The notes under the pieces were generated by a model. The model saw only the letters and a program-made list of their open reading frames with translations, was not told the origin of the DNA and ran no database searches. A stretch of 15,005 nucleotides of DNA from assembly GCA_007126675.1 (NCBI GenBank), contig SLAU01000052.1, forward strand, positions 1 through 15,005, given 5' to 3'. A program made the position numbers and the translations under genes. The DNA is from Balneolaceae bacterium. Lineage in GTDB: Bacteria; Bacteroidota; Rhodothermia; Balneolales; Balneolaceae. Positions 8,201 to 15,005 of the stretch are shown piece after piece. The stretch's first letter is position 1, and each line of letters begins with the position of its first letter.

Positions 8201-11200
8201 TTAAAAGGATGCGTTGATACCAAAGGTGATGGTTCTGGCAAATGGATAAAATGCAGCATCAATACCTGTATCAATTACAGATCCGCTGGTAACTTCAGGG
8301 GTGTATCCGTCATATCCGGTTAGTGTAAACAGGTTGTTGCCATTTGCATATACCCTTAAATTTCGCAGCCCAAGCCTGCTTGTAACTTCGGGGCTCAGTG
8401 TGTAGCCAACAGTCAGGTTTTGCAGTTTCAGGAAACTCCCATCCTCTATGAAAAAGTCTGAAACATTGTAGTTGTGGCCTCCATTTGTAATTCTTGGATA
8501 AGAGTTTGTAGATCCTTCACCTGTCCATCGGTTCAGGGCCGACTTTTCGAAATTAGGAGTTCCGAACCGGGCCTGTTTTTTGGCGTTATAGATTTTGTTT
8601 CCATACTGGCCTGTAAACCCGGCGTTGATGTCAAAACCCCGATATCCGGCCTCAAAGTTAAAAGAGAAGAGATAGTCTGGAATGGGTGAACCCAGGAATG
8701 TGCGGTCGTCTGTGGTTATTTCCCCGTCTCCGGTGAGATCTCTAAACCTGATATCACCAGGCTGCTCATTTCCCATTAATGGGCCTGCGTCTATTTCATC
8801 CTGGTTTTGAAAGATACCGTCCATCTGGTATCCAAAGAAAGACCCTATCGGCTGGCCAACCACAGTTTTTGTTGCCAGCATTCCGCCAACTCCTACGCCA
8901 CCGCCGAATATATCTTCGTTTCCGCGACCCAGCGACAGTACTTCATTATTAATTGTTGTGGCATTTACCCCAATTCCATAAAAGAAATTTCCGTGGGTAT
9001 CTGACCAGTTAAGTGTTAATTCAAGTCCATGGTTCTTCACCTCTGCAGCATTTATGAAAGGAGAAGGAGTTGCCCCCACGTAGCCCGGAATCGGTACACG
9101 AACCAGGATACCATCGGTTACCCGATCATAATACTCAAACTCACCTCTCAGTCTGCTATCGAAAAATTCCATTTCAATTCCCAGGTTAAGCTGAGTGGTT
9201 TCTTCCCAGCGGATTTGCGGATTGGCAGGGCTGATCGGGAGTGCTCCAAAATTCACACTCTCATCCGCACCAAATATTGCATTCAGATTTCCGCTTACCG
9301 TTGCTGTACCGGGATAAAAATCTATTTTATCATTTCCGGTTACACCCCAGCTTCCCCGAAGTTTTAATTGAGTTAACCAATCGGGATCGGGCATAAAATT
9401 TTCTTCGGAGATTATCCAGCCTAATGCAAATGAAGGAAACCAGCCGTACCGGTTATCAGCGCCAAACCTTGAGGAACCATCCCGCCGAATTGTAGCCGTT
9501 GCCAGATAACGTTCTCTGTAGTTGTAATTGATCCGCCCCAGGAAAGACTCCATTCCCCATGATCCGGCTGAGTTGCTATTGGAAACTCCTTCGCTGTCAT
9601 CTCCGGCATTTAAATACCAGAGTGATGGATCATCACCCACAATTCCAATTCTGCCGCCACTCAGATTTTCGGTTTCAAATTCTTCAATTGTGTAACCGAT
9701 GAGTGCATCAATTCTGTGATTACGAATTTGCTCCTGGTAATTCAGAGTGTTTTCCCACAGGATATTTGTAGAAAAGTTGTTAAATACACTCAGAGAAGTT
9801 TGGTCACTATTTTGAATAGGAGATACAAAATAGATCGGAGAGTAATTTCTTCCCTCTGTCCGGTTGGCATCTAATCCAAAATTGCTTCTGAACTGGAAAA
9901 AATCCAGGAAATAAATATTCGCAAAAACATTTCCTGTAATTCTGTTACGGGTATTTTCATTATTACTGTTATACTCGAACTGCGCAACCGGATTTCCTAC
10001 CGAAGCTCTCACATCCGTAGGGGAGTAGTCTCCATCTTCAGTAAATACAGGAATAGTTGGATCGCCCCGATAAGCTGAGCCTACTACACCGGGTGCATTT
10101 TGATATGATTCATATACAAGAGCGAGATTATGGCCAATCTGGAAATCATCGGTAACGTAATAATCATTATTCAGCCGAAGTGAAATTCTGTCGAGGTAGT
10201 TTTCATGGATAATTCCATCCTGTGTGGAATAGCTTGCACTTACATTAAAAGAAGTTCTTTCGGTTCCGCCTGATGCTGAAACATTCAGGTTTTGGATCGG
10301 TGCTGTTCTGAATATCTGGTTTTGCCAGTTGGTTCCCTCCCCAAACTCATCAGGGTCTTCAAATGGCTGTACATTTCCCTCATTTACTGCCACTTCGTTG
10401 GCAAGTGTAGCATATTCCTGCGCATTAGTTACAGGAACGGTGCGCGCAACATTTTGAAATCCGCGGTAATAGTTGATTGAAAACTCTGTAGGACGCTCAA
10501 GCCCTGCTCTTTTGGTTGTTATCAGGATTACACCATTGGCTCCCCTCGCACCGTATATTGCCGTGGCCGATGCATCTTTTAGAATATCTACCGATTCAAT
10601 ATCATTCGCGTTCAGAAAATTGATGTTATCGGTTGTCATTCCATCTACTACAAACAGAGGAGATGCATCTCCAAGGGTTCCCACGCCCCGTATTCTTATC
10701 ACTGAAACGGCACCGGGTGCTCCGGAGGCAGGCGTTACCTGAACCCCGGCTGCAACTCCCTGCAAAGCCTGATCTACCGATTGTGTTGCGATACGGGAGA
10801 TTCGGTCACCTTCAACACGGGAAACAGAACCGGTTACATCTCTGCGGCGTTGTGTTCCATAACCAACTACTACCAAATCTTCGCCCACAAGCTCCATTTC
10901 AGAAAGGGCAACATTAATTTCACTCCTTCCATCAACATCAACCCGCTTCGTTTGGTATCCAATAAATGAGAATACGAGAGTTTGATCTGATGATGGGATG
11001 GTTAGCTGATATCGGCCATCCGGGCCGGTTGATGTTCCGATGGTGGTTCCTTCTATAAAAACATTTACGCCGGGCATTGGCTCTTCTGTAGCCTCATCAG
11101 TTACTACGCCTTCAACCTGATGCTGAGCCGAAAGCAGGGAAGCGCTTCCGGTGATAAGAAAAAGTAAGATTAAAGTGGTGGTAAAAGTAATTAGCGATTG

Positions 11201-11215
11201 TATCCTGTTTTCCAT
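8201..11215 (-). CDS. SusC/RagA-family TonB-dependent outer-membrane transporter
   Basis: This 1004-residue transporter imports oligosaccharides across the outer membrane using TonB energy, in complex with the SusD lipoprotein encoded next. A signal peptide runs to about residue 31 (SLLSAQ). A carboxypeptidase regulatory-like domain follows at about 33-105 (VEGVVTDEATEEPMPGVNVFIEGT, STGPDGRYQL). The SusC signature and TonB-box region is EDLVVVGYGTQ (112-122). The plug spans about 125-236 and contains LFVVDGM, IESVDILKDASATAIYGARGANGV and ILITTK. The rest is a 22-strand-type barrel (NLRVYANGNNLFTLTGYDGYTPEV near the end) with a terminal Phe. There is no N-terminal STN domain, so it should not signal to an anti-sigma factor; regulation by the nearby LacI-family protein fits this. 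GAGG five nucleotides upstream of the ATG supports the start. It is the first gene of the operon. Confidence 0.97.
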   Translation of the reverse strand: MENRIQSLITFTTTLILLFLITGSASLLSAQHQVEGVVTDEATEEPMPGVNVFIEGTTIGTSTGPDGRYQLTIPSSDQTLVFSFIGYQTKRVDVDGRSEINVALSEMELVGEDLVVVGYGTQRRRDVTGSVSRVEGDRISRIATQSVDQALQGVAAGVQVTPASGAPGAVSVIRIRGVGTLGDASPLFVVDGMTTDNINFLNANDIESVDILKDASATAIYGARGANGVILITTKRAGLERPTEFSINYYRGFQNVARTVPVTNAQEYATLANEVAVNEGNVQPFEDPDEFGEGTNWQNQIFRTAPIQNLNVSASGGTERTSFNVSASYSTQDGIIHENYLDRISLRLNNDYYVTDDFQIGHNLALVYESYQNAPGVVGSAYRGDPTIPVFTEDGDYSPTDVRASVGNPVAQFEYNSNNENTRNRITGNVFANIYFLDFFQFRSNFGLDANRTEGRNYSPIYFVSPIQNSDQTSLSVFNNFSTNILWENTLNYQEQIRNHRIDALIGYTIEEFETENLSGGRIGIVGDDPSLWYLNAGDDSEGVSNSNSAGSWGMESFLGRINYNYRERYLATATIRRDGSSRFGADNRYGWFPSFALGWIISEENFMPDPDWLTQLKLRGSWGVTGNDKIDFYPGTATVSGNLNAIFGADESVNFGALPISPANPQIRWEETTQLNLGIEMEFFDSRLRGEFEYYDRVTDGILVRVPIPGYVGATPSPFINAAEVKNHGLELTLNWSDTHGNFFYGIGVNATTINNEVLSLGRGNEDIFGGGVGVGGMLATKTVVGQPIGSFFGYQMDGIFQNQDEIDAGPLMGNEQPGDIRFRDLTGDGEITTDDRTFLGSPIPDYLFSFNFEAGYRGFDINAGFTGQYGNKIYNAKKQARFGTPNFEKSALNRWTGEGSTNSYPRITNGGHNYNVSDFFIEDGSFLKLQNLTVGYTLSPEVTSRLGLRNLRVYANGNNLFTLTGYDGYTPEVTSGSVIDTGIDAAFYPFARTITFGINASF

Positions 11216-11293
11216 AGCTGCCTCAAAATTCTGGTTAATTAGATTGTTTTGAAGTTAGATGAAATGCAGATTATTATGAGAGTAAGGGATGTT

Positions 11294-11322
11294 TTATGCA
11301 AAAAATTTAATTTTTTGCATAA
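11294..11322. promoter_or_regulatory. Perfect 29-bp palindrome, putative operator of the susC operon
   Basis: Two 14-bp arms (TTATGCAAAAAATT and its exact reverse complement) flank a single central T. It lies 78 bp upstream of the susC start codon. The arms carry the ATGCAAAA box that recurs elsewhere in the two regulatory regions. A GC-poor stem with no gene ending nearby argues against a terminator. The natural candidate binder is the LacI-family dimer encoded at 13149-14147; that is inference. Confidence 0.65.
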
Positions 11323-11365
11323 TCTTGCAAATTCAACTTATTCAAAACTGTCTTTAAATCACACT

Positions 11366-11376
11366 TTGCAATGCAA
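11366..11376. promoter_or_regulatory. TTGCAATGCAA palindrome, possible second operator
   Basis: Two TTGCA/TGCAA half-sites flank one central base. It is 72 bp (centre to centre about 63 bp, near six helical turns) from the 29-bp palindrome and shares its TGCA core. Short enough to be chance alone, but it sits in the TGCA-rich cluster. Confidence 0.35.
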
Positions 11377-11545
11377 CTCATGCTGTATTGTAATGCAAAA
11401 ATGTGGATTTTAAAAGAAATTCAATAAATAAATTCACTCTTAACGTTTCTGTAATGTGCAATAAAAGAATAACTCAACATTTTTTGCACTTTTCGTTTGC
11501 ATTACTTTATTTATCTTCGATGCAGGGTATTTGAAAAAGTTCTTA

Positions 11546-11563
11546 ATTGGTTAATTAATCAAT
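11546..11563. repeat. Near-perfect 18-bp palindrome centred on TTAATTAA
   Basis: ATTGGTTAATTAATCAAT is self-complementary except for one G/T pair. It lies 112 bp upstream of the GH144 start and lacks the TGCA core of the other sites. It may be a site for a different regulator or for RNA polymerase-proximal control; AT-rich composition makes chance possible. Confidence 0.35.
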
Positions 11564-11674
11564 GTATTCTTAAATCTGATCTCCTCCTTGGTTCTGCTCA
11601 CTCACTGTAATATCAATCTGACACTGCTAAATATTCTGCCATCACGTAAACAAATCACTCCTTAAGTAAACTTA

Positions 11675-13042
11675 ATGATGAAATTGAGACCTCATATATA
11701 TCGCTGTTTTAGTTTAATCCTGATCTTTTTCATACCACTTATACTATTCCAATCGTGTAATGAAGATTCAGGTCAGGTAACTGAGCAGCAGGAATTTTCA
11801 GATGAAGAGTTGCTTGATATTGTTCAGGAAGCCACTTTCCAATACTTTTGGGATGGTGCTGAGCCCAATTCCGGTATGGCTCGTGAACGGTACCACATGG
11901 ATGGTGAATATCCGCTGGATGACCGGGATGTAGTGACAGCCGGTGGTTCAGGTTTTGGACTTATGGCTATTATAGTTGGTGCGGAAAGAGGTTTTATTAC
12001 CCGGGAGCAAGCTGTGGAGCGCTTCGAGCGGATAGTCACATTTCTTGAAGATGCTGACAGATTTCAGGGCGTTTGGCCCCACTGGATGCATGGTGAGACG
12101 GGTGAAGCACAAGCGTTCAGCCCGAATGATGACGGAGCTGACCTGGTAGAAACTGCACTTTTGGCGCAGGGGTTACTCACAGTTAAGCAGTACCTGATTG
12201 ATGGCACAGATAAAGAACAGGAAATTGCAGAACGAATCGATAACATCTGGCGGGAAATTGAATGGAACTGGCATACAAGGGACGGGGAAAACGTTTTGTA
12301 CTGGCACTGGTCACCCAATCATGGCTGGGAAATGGATCACCCTATTCACGGATACGATGAAGCATTGATTACCTATGTGCTGGCTGCGTCTTCTCCAACT
12401 CATCCTATCGACCCGGAAGTTTACCACGAGGGCTGGGCCCGTGGCGGGGATATTGTGCTCGAAAATCATGAGGCATATGGTTACTCGCTTCCATTGAAAC
12501 ATAACGGAGCTGAAGATTATAGCGGTCCGTTGTTTTGGGCGCATTACTCATATTTAGGGCTGGATCCCAGGAATCTTGAAGACAGATATGCTAATTATTG
12601 GGAAAACAATCGTAATCACACACTTATTCACTACGAATATGCTAAAGAAAATCCTTATGATTTCAAGGGGTATGGCGAAAATCTATGGGGATTTACATCA
12701 AGTTATTCAATAGATGGCTATGCAGGTCACAAACCCCATGTAGTTGATCATGGTGTCATCAGCCCAACAGCAGCACTTTCATCTTTTCCTTACACACCTG
12801 ATGAATCGATGAAGATGCTCAGGTATCTGTATGAGAATCATCGTGATAAGCTTTTTGGCCCGTATGGGTTTTATGACGCTTTTAGTTTTGAACACGATTG
12901 GTTTCCTGAACGCTATCTTGCAATCGATCAGGGTCCAATAGTGGTTATGATTGAAAACCACAGAACCGGGCTTCTGTGGGATCTTTTCATGACAAATGAA
13001 GATGTCCTTAACGGTTTGGAACGGCTGGATTTTTCCTGGTAA
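11675..13042 (+). CDS. GH144-like endo-beta-1,2-glucanase lipoprotein (glycoamylase-like family)
   Basis: This 455-residue protein has a lipoprotein signal ending FQSC (Cys28), so it should be anchored, probably on the cell surface. Residues 43-455 match the glycoamylase-like (alpha/alpha)6 barrel family that includes GH144 beta-1,2-glucanases: ELLDIVQEATFQYFWDGAEPNSGMARER (45-72), GGSGFGLMAIIVGAERGFITREQ (90-112), GVWPHWMHGETGE (132-144), DDGADLVETALLAQGLL (152-168), GYDEALITYVLAASSPTHPI (226-245), NLWGFTSSYSIDGY (336-349) and IDQGPIVVMIENHRTGLLWDLFM (417-439). The acidic residues in these blocks include the presumed catalytic groups, but I cannot assign them exactly. Characterised Chitinophaga GH144 cuts beta-1,2-glucan internally to sophoro-oligosaccharides, which fits the GH3 and SusCD genes opposite. 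Two adjacent ATG codons (11675 and 11678) are available; the first is used here. No clear Shine-Dalgarno is present. Confidence 0.9.
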   Translation: MMKLRPHIYRCFSLILIFFIPLILFQSCNEDSGQVTEQQEFSDEELLDIVQEATFQYFWDGAEPNSGMARERYHMDGEYPLDDRDVVTAGGSGFGLMAIIVGAERGFITREQAVERFERIVTFLEDADRFQGVWPHWMHGETGEAQAFSPNDDGADLVETALLAQGLLTVKQYLIDGTDKEQEIAERIDNIWREIEWNWHTRDGENVLYWHWSPNHGWEMDHPIHGYDEALITYVLAASSPTHPIDPEVYHEGWARGGDIVLENHEAYGYSLPLKHNGAEDYSGPLFWAHYSYLGLDPRNLEDRYANYWENNRNHTLIHYEYAKENPYDFKGYGENLWGFTSSYSIDGYAGHKPHVVDHGVISPTAALSSFPYTPDESMKMLRYLYENHRDKLFGPYGFYDAFSFEHDWFPERYLAIDQGPIVVMIENHRTGLLWDLFMTNEDVLNGLERLDFSW

Positions 13043-13148
13043 TGTTGCCTGCAGAATACCGGATGTAGCTCTGACTGACCTGCTGCTTCCTTCTGCAATA
13101 CAACCCTACATCTCTAGCTTTAAGGCTGCTGAGTTAATAAAACAGATG

Positions 13149-14147
13149 CTAAGTGGTTTCGCGATGAGAGACTGATACAGGCACAAAACTCAGCATATTT
13201 GAATCGAGATCTGTTTGCTGAATTCTCTCATATAAAGCTTTTATGGTAGCATCACCAAGCTTTTGATAGTCAGTATGAATTGATGAGATTTTCGGATAGG
13301 TAAATAGGTTGTTGGGAAGATCATCATAGCCGATTATTGCAACATCTTCCGGAATATCAAACTCACTTTCTTTGGCTGATTGAAGAAAGCCATACGCCAT
13401 GCTGTCGTTGCTTGCAAAAATTGCTTCCGGTAATTCGGTTGCATTTTTAAAGGTTTCAAATGCTTTAACGCCGGAATTAAATGTGAAATCTCCATTGCAA
13501 ACCCAAACAAGCTCCATCTTATTTTGCTGTTGAATATAATCATTGAACCCATTTCTCCTGAATCTTGATTCGGATCTTACAGAAGGCCCCAGAATGATAC
13601 CAACTTTGTCATATCCTTGATGGAAAAAATGATCAGCCGCTAAAAACCCGCCTGAATAACTATCGAACGTAACGGTAGGAAATATCGGGTTTTCTATAAG
13701 AGAGTTTGAAACAATCGGGTATTTATTTGGCAGCATGGAGCGAATTTTTTCATACCCCTCTCTTCTGAGCTCCGGCACGAAGAGTATTATTCCGTCATAG
13801 TATTCAGATGACATGTTTTTTATAACCTTCAAAAGTTCCTTTTCATGATTTTCTACGGCTGTCAGAAATAATCGTGCATCATTTTGCCTGGCCGATTTAT
13901 TTAAACCGTGGAAAAAACTTGAATAAAACTCCCCTTCATGAAAACCGGTACCCACAAGTGCAATATTCAGAGTATCACTGGATGAAGTTGTTTTGCTCTT
14001 CGTTAATTTATAATCAAGCTTCTCTGCACTTTCTAAAACTTTCTTTTGAGTTTTTACGCTGATCTTATCCGATCCATTTAAAACTCTTGAAACAGTTGAG
14101 ACCGAAAAACCGGTATCGTCGGCTATATCTTTAAGTACTACTTTCAT
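13149..14147 (-). CDS. LacI-family transcriptional regulator
   Basis: This 332-residue protein is a sugar-sensing DNA-binding regulator. Residues 4-25 are the LacI helix-turn-helix (VLKDIADDTGFSVSTVSRVLNGSDKIS), and the helix SAEKLDY ends at 46. The following hinge reads KLTKSKTTSSSDTLN and lacks the usual PN..AR.L pattern. A periplasmic-binding-protein-like sensor follows (NIALVGTGFHEGEFYSSFFHGL from 61, SYSGGFLAADHFFHQGYDKVGIILGP at about 163-188, FASNDSMAYGFLQSAKESEFDIPEDVAIIGYDDLP at about 244-278). Length is normal for the family. It is convergent with the first GH144 gene (106-bp gap, no convincing terminator seen) and sits between two TGCA-rich regulatory regions. It is therefore the likely controller of the locus and possibly of itself. 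The ligand would be a glucan breakdown product, by inference. Confidence 0.95.
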   Translation of the reverse strand: MKVVLKDIADDTGFSVSTVSRVLNGSDKISVKTQKKVLESAEKLDYKLTKSKTTSSSDTLNIALVGTGFHEGEFYSSFFHGLNKSARQNDARLFLTAVENHEKELLKVIKNMSSEYYDGIILFVPELRREGYEKIRSMLPNKYPIVSNSLIENPIFPTVTFDSYSGGFLAADHFFHQGYDKVGIILGPSVRSESRFRRNGFNDYIQQQNKMELVWVCNGDFTFNSGVKAFETFKNATELPEAIFASNDSMAYGFLQSAKESEFDIPEDVAIIGYDDLPNNLFTYPKISSIHTDYQKLGDATIKALYERIQQTDLDSNMLSFVPVSVSHRETT

Positions 14148-14310
14148 ACTCTGCTATTCAGGTTTGCAATAATAATCCGTCTATATAACTATCCGCGCAT
14201 CAGCGGTCGGGTACAGTCGTCTTTTGTTATTACACTAATTTTTGTAGTCAAAAACAAAGTCTCAGGTATTAACAAGGTTTTTCCCATCTCGGAAAATCGA
14301 CCAAAAATAG

Positions 14311-14357
14311 AAAGGTTGTCAGAATTTCCATATTTGCTTAATTGGATAACAACCTTT
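14311..14357. repeat. 9-bp inverted repeat upstream of the LacI-family gene
   Basis: AAAGGTTGT (14311-14319) and ACAACCTTT (14349-14357) are exact reverse complements separated by 29 nt. On the minus strand the second arm is followed by CTATTTTTGG, so it could also form a weak hairpin ahead of the regulator gene. Function unknown. Confidence 0.35.
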
Positions 14358-14360
14358 GAG

Positions 14361-14414
14361 TTGCACAAACATTGCATTATCAAGTGATTAAGAAATTAAA
14401 CTATTTGCACAAAC
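14361..14414 (+). repeat. Direct repeat TTGCACAAAC, two copies 44 bp apart
   Basis: Identical 10-mers lie at 14361-14370 and 14405-14414. The 44-bp period is close to four helical turns, which would place two bound proteins on the same DNA face. Each contains the TGCA core shared by the putative operators. Confidence 0.45.
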
Positions 14415-14503
14415 ACAAACGGTTAAAAAAATTGATAATTCTATAAATAAAGCCAAAATCTCAATATAATCAGGGGATACAGATATATTAACCGAATGAT
14501 TTT

Positions 14504-14539
14504 ATGCAAAAATTAGGCATTATGGAAGATCTTTTGCAT
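14504..14539. promoter_or_regulatory. ATGCAAAA / TTTTGCAT inverted pair, putative operator of the second GH144 gene
   Basis: ATGCAAAA (14504-14511) and TTTTGCAT (14532-14539) are inverted with a 20-bp spacer. The same 8-mer forms the arms of the 29-bp palindrome upstream of susC and occurs singly at 11393-11400. It lies about 195 bp upstream of the second GH144 start. Shared boxes suggest one regulator for both loci; the wider spacing would need looping or two dimers. Confidence 0.4.
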
Positions 14540-14733
14540 TTTTATTTTGCACACGAAATCCCAACCCACTCAGTTTTCCAGGTGTAGCCGAAAAACTACC
14601 TTGATTTAGAATCTTCACATTTCGGTTGAGGCTGAAATTGAACTCGAACAGTAATTATATGGGTCTGTCAGGGTACACACCTATTCTGTGACTCAATGCA
14701 AAGGAAGTTAATTTTATTGCGATACAAATTCTT

Positions 14734-15005
14734 ATGAATACATCACGAAACATCTCAAGTATTATCCTTTTGTTTTTTCTTTTTACAGCAGGTGCTGTTT
14801 TTACTACTTCCTGCAGTGATACCACTTCGGTTAATGATTCTGATATCGTTAATGGCAACGGAGATAATGGAAACGGAAATGGTAATGGTAATGGCCAGAT
14901 TACTGATGATGAACTGCTTGACATAGTTCAGGAGGCAACTTTTAAATATTTTTGGGATGGGGCAGAACCCAACTCAGGCATGGCACGCGAGCGGTATCAT
15001 CTCGA
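14734..15005 (+). CDS. Second GH144-like lipoprotein, 5' part only
   Basis: The frame opens at ATG 14734 and is still open at the right edge (90 complete codons). A lipoprotein signal ends at Cys27 (VFTTSC). After it comes a linker with Asn-Gly repeats (residues 40-54), then ITDDELLDIVQEATFKYFWD and the conserved continuation GAEPNSGMARERYHL, which aligns with residues 42-75 of the first GH144 protein with 29 of 32 residues identical over the compared stretch. It is therefore a paralogous surface glucanase. Codons in the aligned stretch differ at most synonymous positions, so it is not a recent duplication. Its distinct signal and longer linker suggest separate placement or reach at the surface. 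Confidence 0.85.
   Translation, partial: MNTSRNISSIILLFFLFTAGAVFTTSCSDTTSVNDSDIVNGNGDNGNGNGNGNGQITDDELLDIVQEATFKYFWDGAEPNSGMARERYHL
14851..14895 (+). repeat. Asn-Gly repeat linker (AAYGGN hexanucleotide repeat)
   Basis: Fifteen codons encode alternating Asn and Gly with a single Asp interruption, directly between the lipidated N-terminus and the catalytic domain of the second GH144 protein. It should be a flexible spacer holding the enzyme off the membrane. The near-repetitive DNA could vary in length by slippage, always in whole codons if units are lost or gained in sixes. Confidence 0.8.

Larger units (their letters stand above)
11216..11674. promoter_or_regulatory. Divergent regulatory region between susC and the first GH144 gene
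   Basis: This 459-bp, AT-rich non-coding stretch must contain the promoters for the minus-strand operon and for the plus-strand GH144 gene. It holds a perfect 29-bp palindrome (11294-11322), a TTGCAATGCAA palindrome (11366-11376), an ATTGGTTAATTAATCAAT palindrome with one mismatched pair (11546-11563) and many TGCA cores. By eye, 11 TGCA occur between 11265 and 11524 (starting near 11265, 11297, 11316, 11326, 11367, 11372, 11394, 11457, 11485, 11498 and 11521). A TTTG at 11496 with TATCTTCG at 11512-11519 loosely resembles the phylum's TTTG/TAnnTTTG promoter, but the spacing is too short, so I do not call a promoter. No ORF with coding character is seen. Confidence 0.7.
14148..14733. promoter_or_regulatory. 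Regulatory region between the LacI-family gene and the second GH144 gene
   Basis: This 586-bp AT-rich stretch has no ORF with coding character. It must hold the promoters of the minus-strand regulator and the plus-strand GH144 gene. By eye it contains eight TGCA cores (starting at 14165, 14362, 14373, 14406, 14505, 14535, 14548 and 14697), an ATGCAAAA...TTTTGCAT pair (14504-14539), a duplicated TTGCACAAAC (14361 and 14405) and a 9-bp inverted repeat (14311-14357). A TATTTTTG on the minus strand (14302-14309) matches the TAnnTTTG -7 consensus of Bacteroidota and could serve the regulator gene, but I see no matching TTTG at the proper distance. Confidence 0.6.

Noticed and set aside
8191..8274. 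Upstream ATG at 8274 as the start of the SusD-family gene
   Set aside because: It would overlap susC by 74 nt and put about 60 residues before the hydrophobic core of the lipoprotein signal. Starts at 8190 or 8151 give a normal signal.
13050..13112. Interleaved inverted repeats TGCAGAA/TTCTGCA and GATGTAG/CTACATC in the gap between the GH144 and LacI-family genes (pseudoknot-like order)
   Set aside because: Seven-bp arms over this distance are close to chance expectation, there is no T run for a terminator, and I see no other support.
14189..14383. 64-codon minus-strand frame upstream of the LacI-family gene
   Set aside because: It has no domain, no ribosome binding site and spans the repeats and boxes of a regulatory region; it is judged non-coding.
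14655..14924. 89-codon minus-strand frame with Ser- and Pro/Leu-rich sequence
   Set aside because: It is the antisense reading of the Asn-Gly repeat and the start of the second GH144 gene.
1..15005. tRNA, rRNA, CRISPR array, insertion sequence or phage genes
   Set aside because: No cloverleaf, regularly spaced repeat array, transposase or integrase motif was seen on either strand.

Overview
The window looks like chromosomal DNA of a member of the Bacteroidota/Balneolota/Rhodothermota assemblage. Evidence: a SusC/SusD pair, a type IX secretion (T9SS) type A sorting domain of the YPNPFNPTT...VYNSLGQEVATLVN kind, lipoprotein signals on the secreted enzymes, and weak or absent Shine-Dalgarno sequences before most starts. 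The YPNPFNPTT form of the sorting domain is common in Balneolota/Ignavibacteria-like lineages, but the assignment is an inference.

Layout. Positions 1-542 (+) hold the 3' end of an unrelated outer-membrane beta-barrel-like gene. A minus-strand cluster runs from 11215 down to a hairpin terminator at 641-674: SusC-like TonB-dependent transporter (8201-11215), SusD-like lipoprotein (6304-8190), small jelly-roll-like lipoprotein (5618-6226), secreted metallophosphatase (3980-5608), GH3 beta-glucosidase (1659-3968) and a T9SS-sorted jelly-roll-like protein (697-1563). Gaps inside the cluster are 10, 77, 9, 11 and 95 nt, so it is probably one operon. Divergent to susC, across a 459-bp regulatory region, is a lipoprotein of the GH144/glycoamylase-like family (11675-13042, +). 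A LacI-family regulator follows convergently (13149-14147, -). After a second long regulatory region (14148-14733), a second GH144-like lipoprotein gene begins at 14734 and runs off the right edge.

Together this reads as a polysaccharide utilisation locus. GH144 endo-glucanase plus GH3 glucosidase is the combination known for beta-1,2-glucan (sophoro-oligosaccharide) breakdown. The working model is that surface GH144 lipoproteins cut the polymer, SusCD imports oligomers, GH3 finishes them to glucose, and the LacI-family protein senses a product. A metallophosphatase in the operon suggests the natural substrate may be phosphorylated, for example phosphoglycerol-substituted osmoregulated or cyclic beta-glucans; that is inference.

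The most unusual item is a PDZ-like domain of about 90-100 residues inserted in the C-terminal part of the SusD-like protein, immediately before the conserved ERRVELAMEQKRWFDLIRQG segment. Also notable are a perfect 29-bp palindrome upstream of susC, a dense family of TGCA/ATGCAAAA boxes confined to the two long regulatory regions, and a LacI-family regulator that lacks the canonical hinge-helix leucine.
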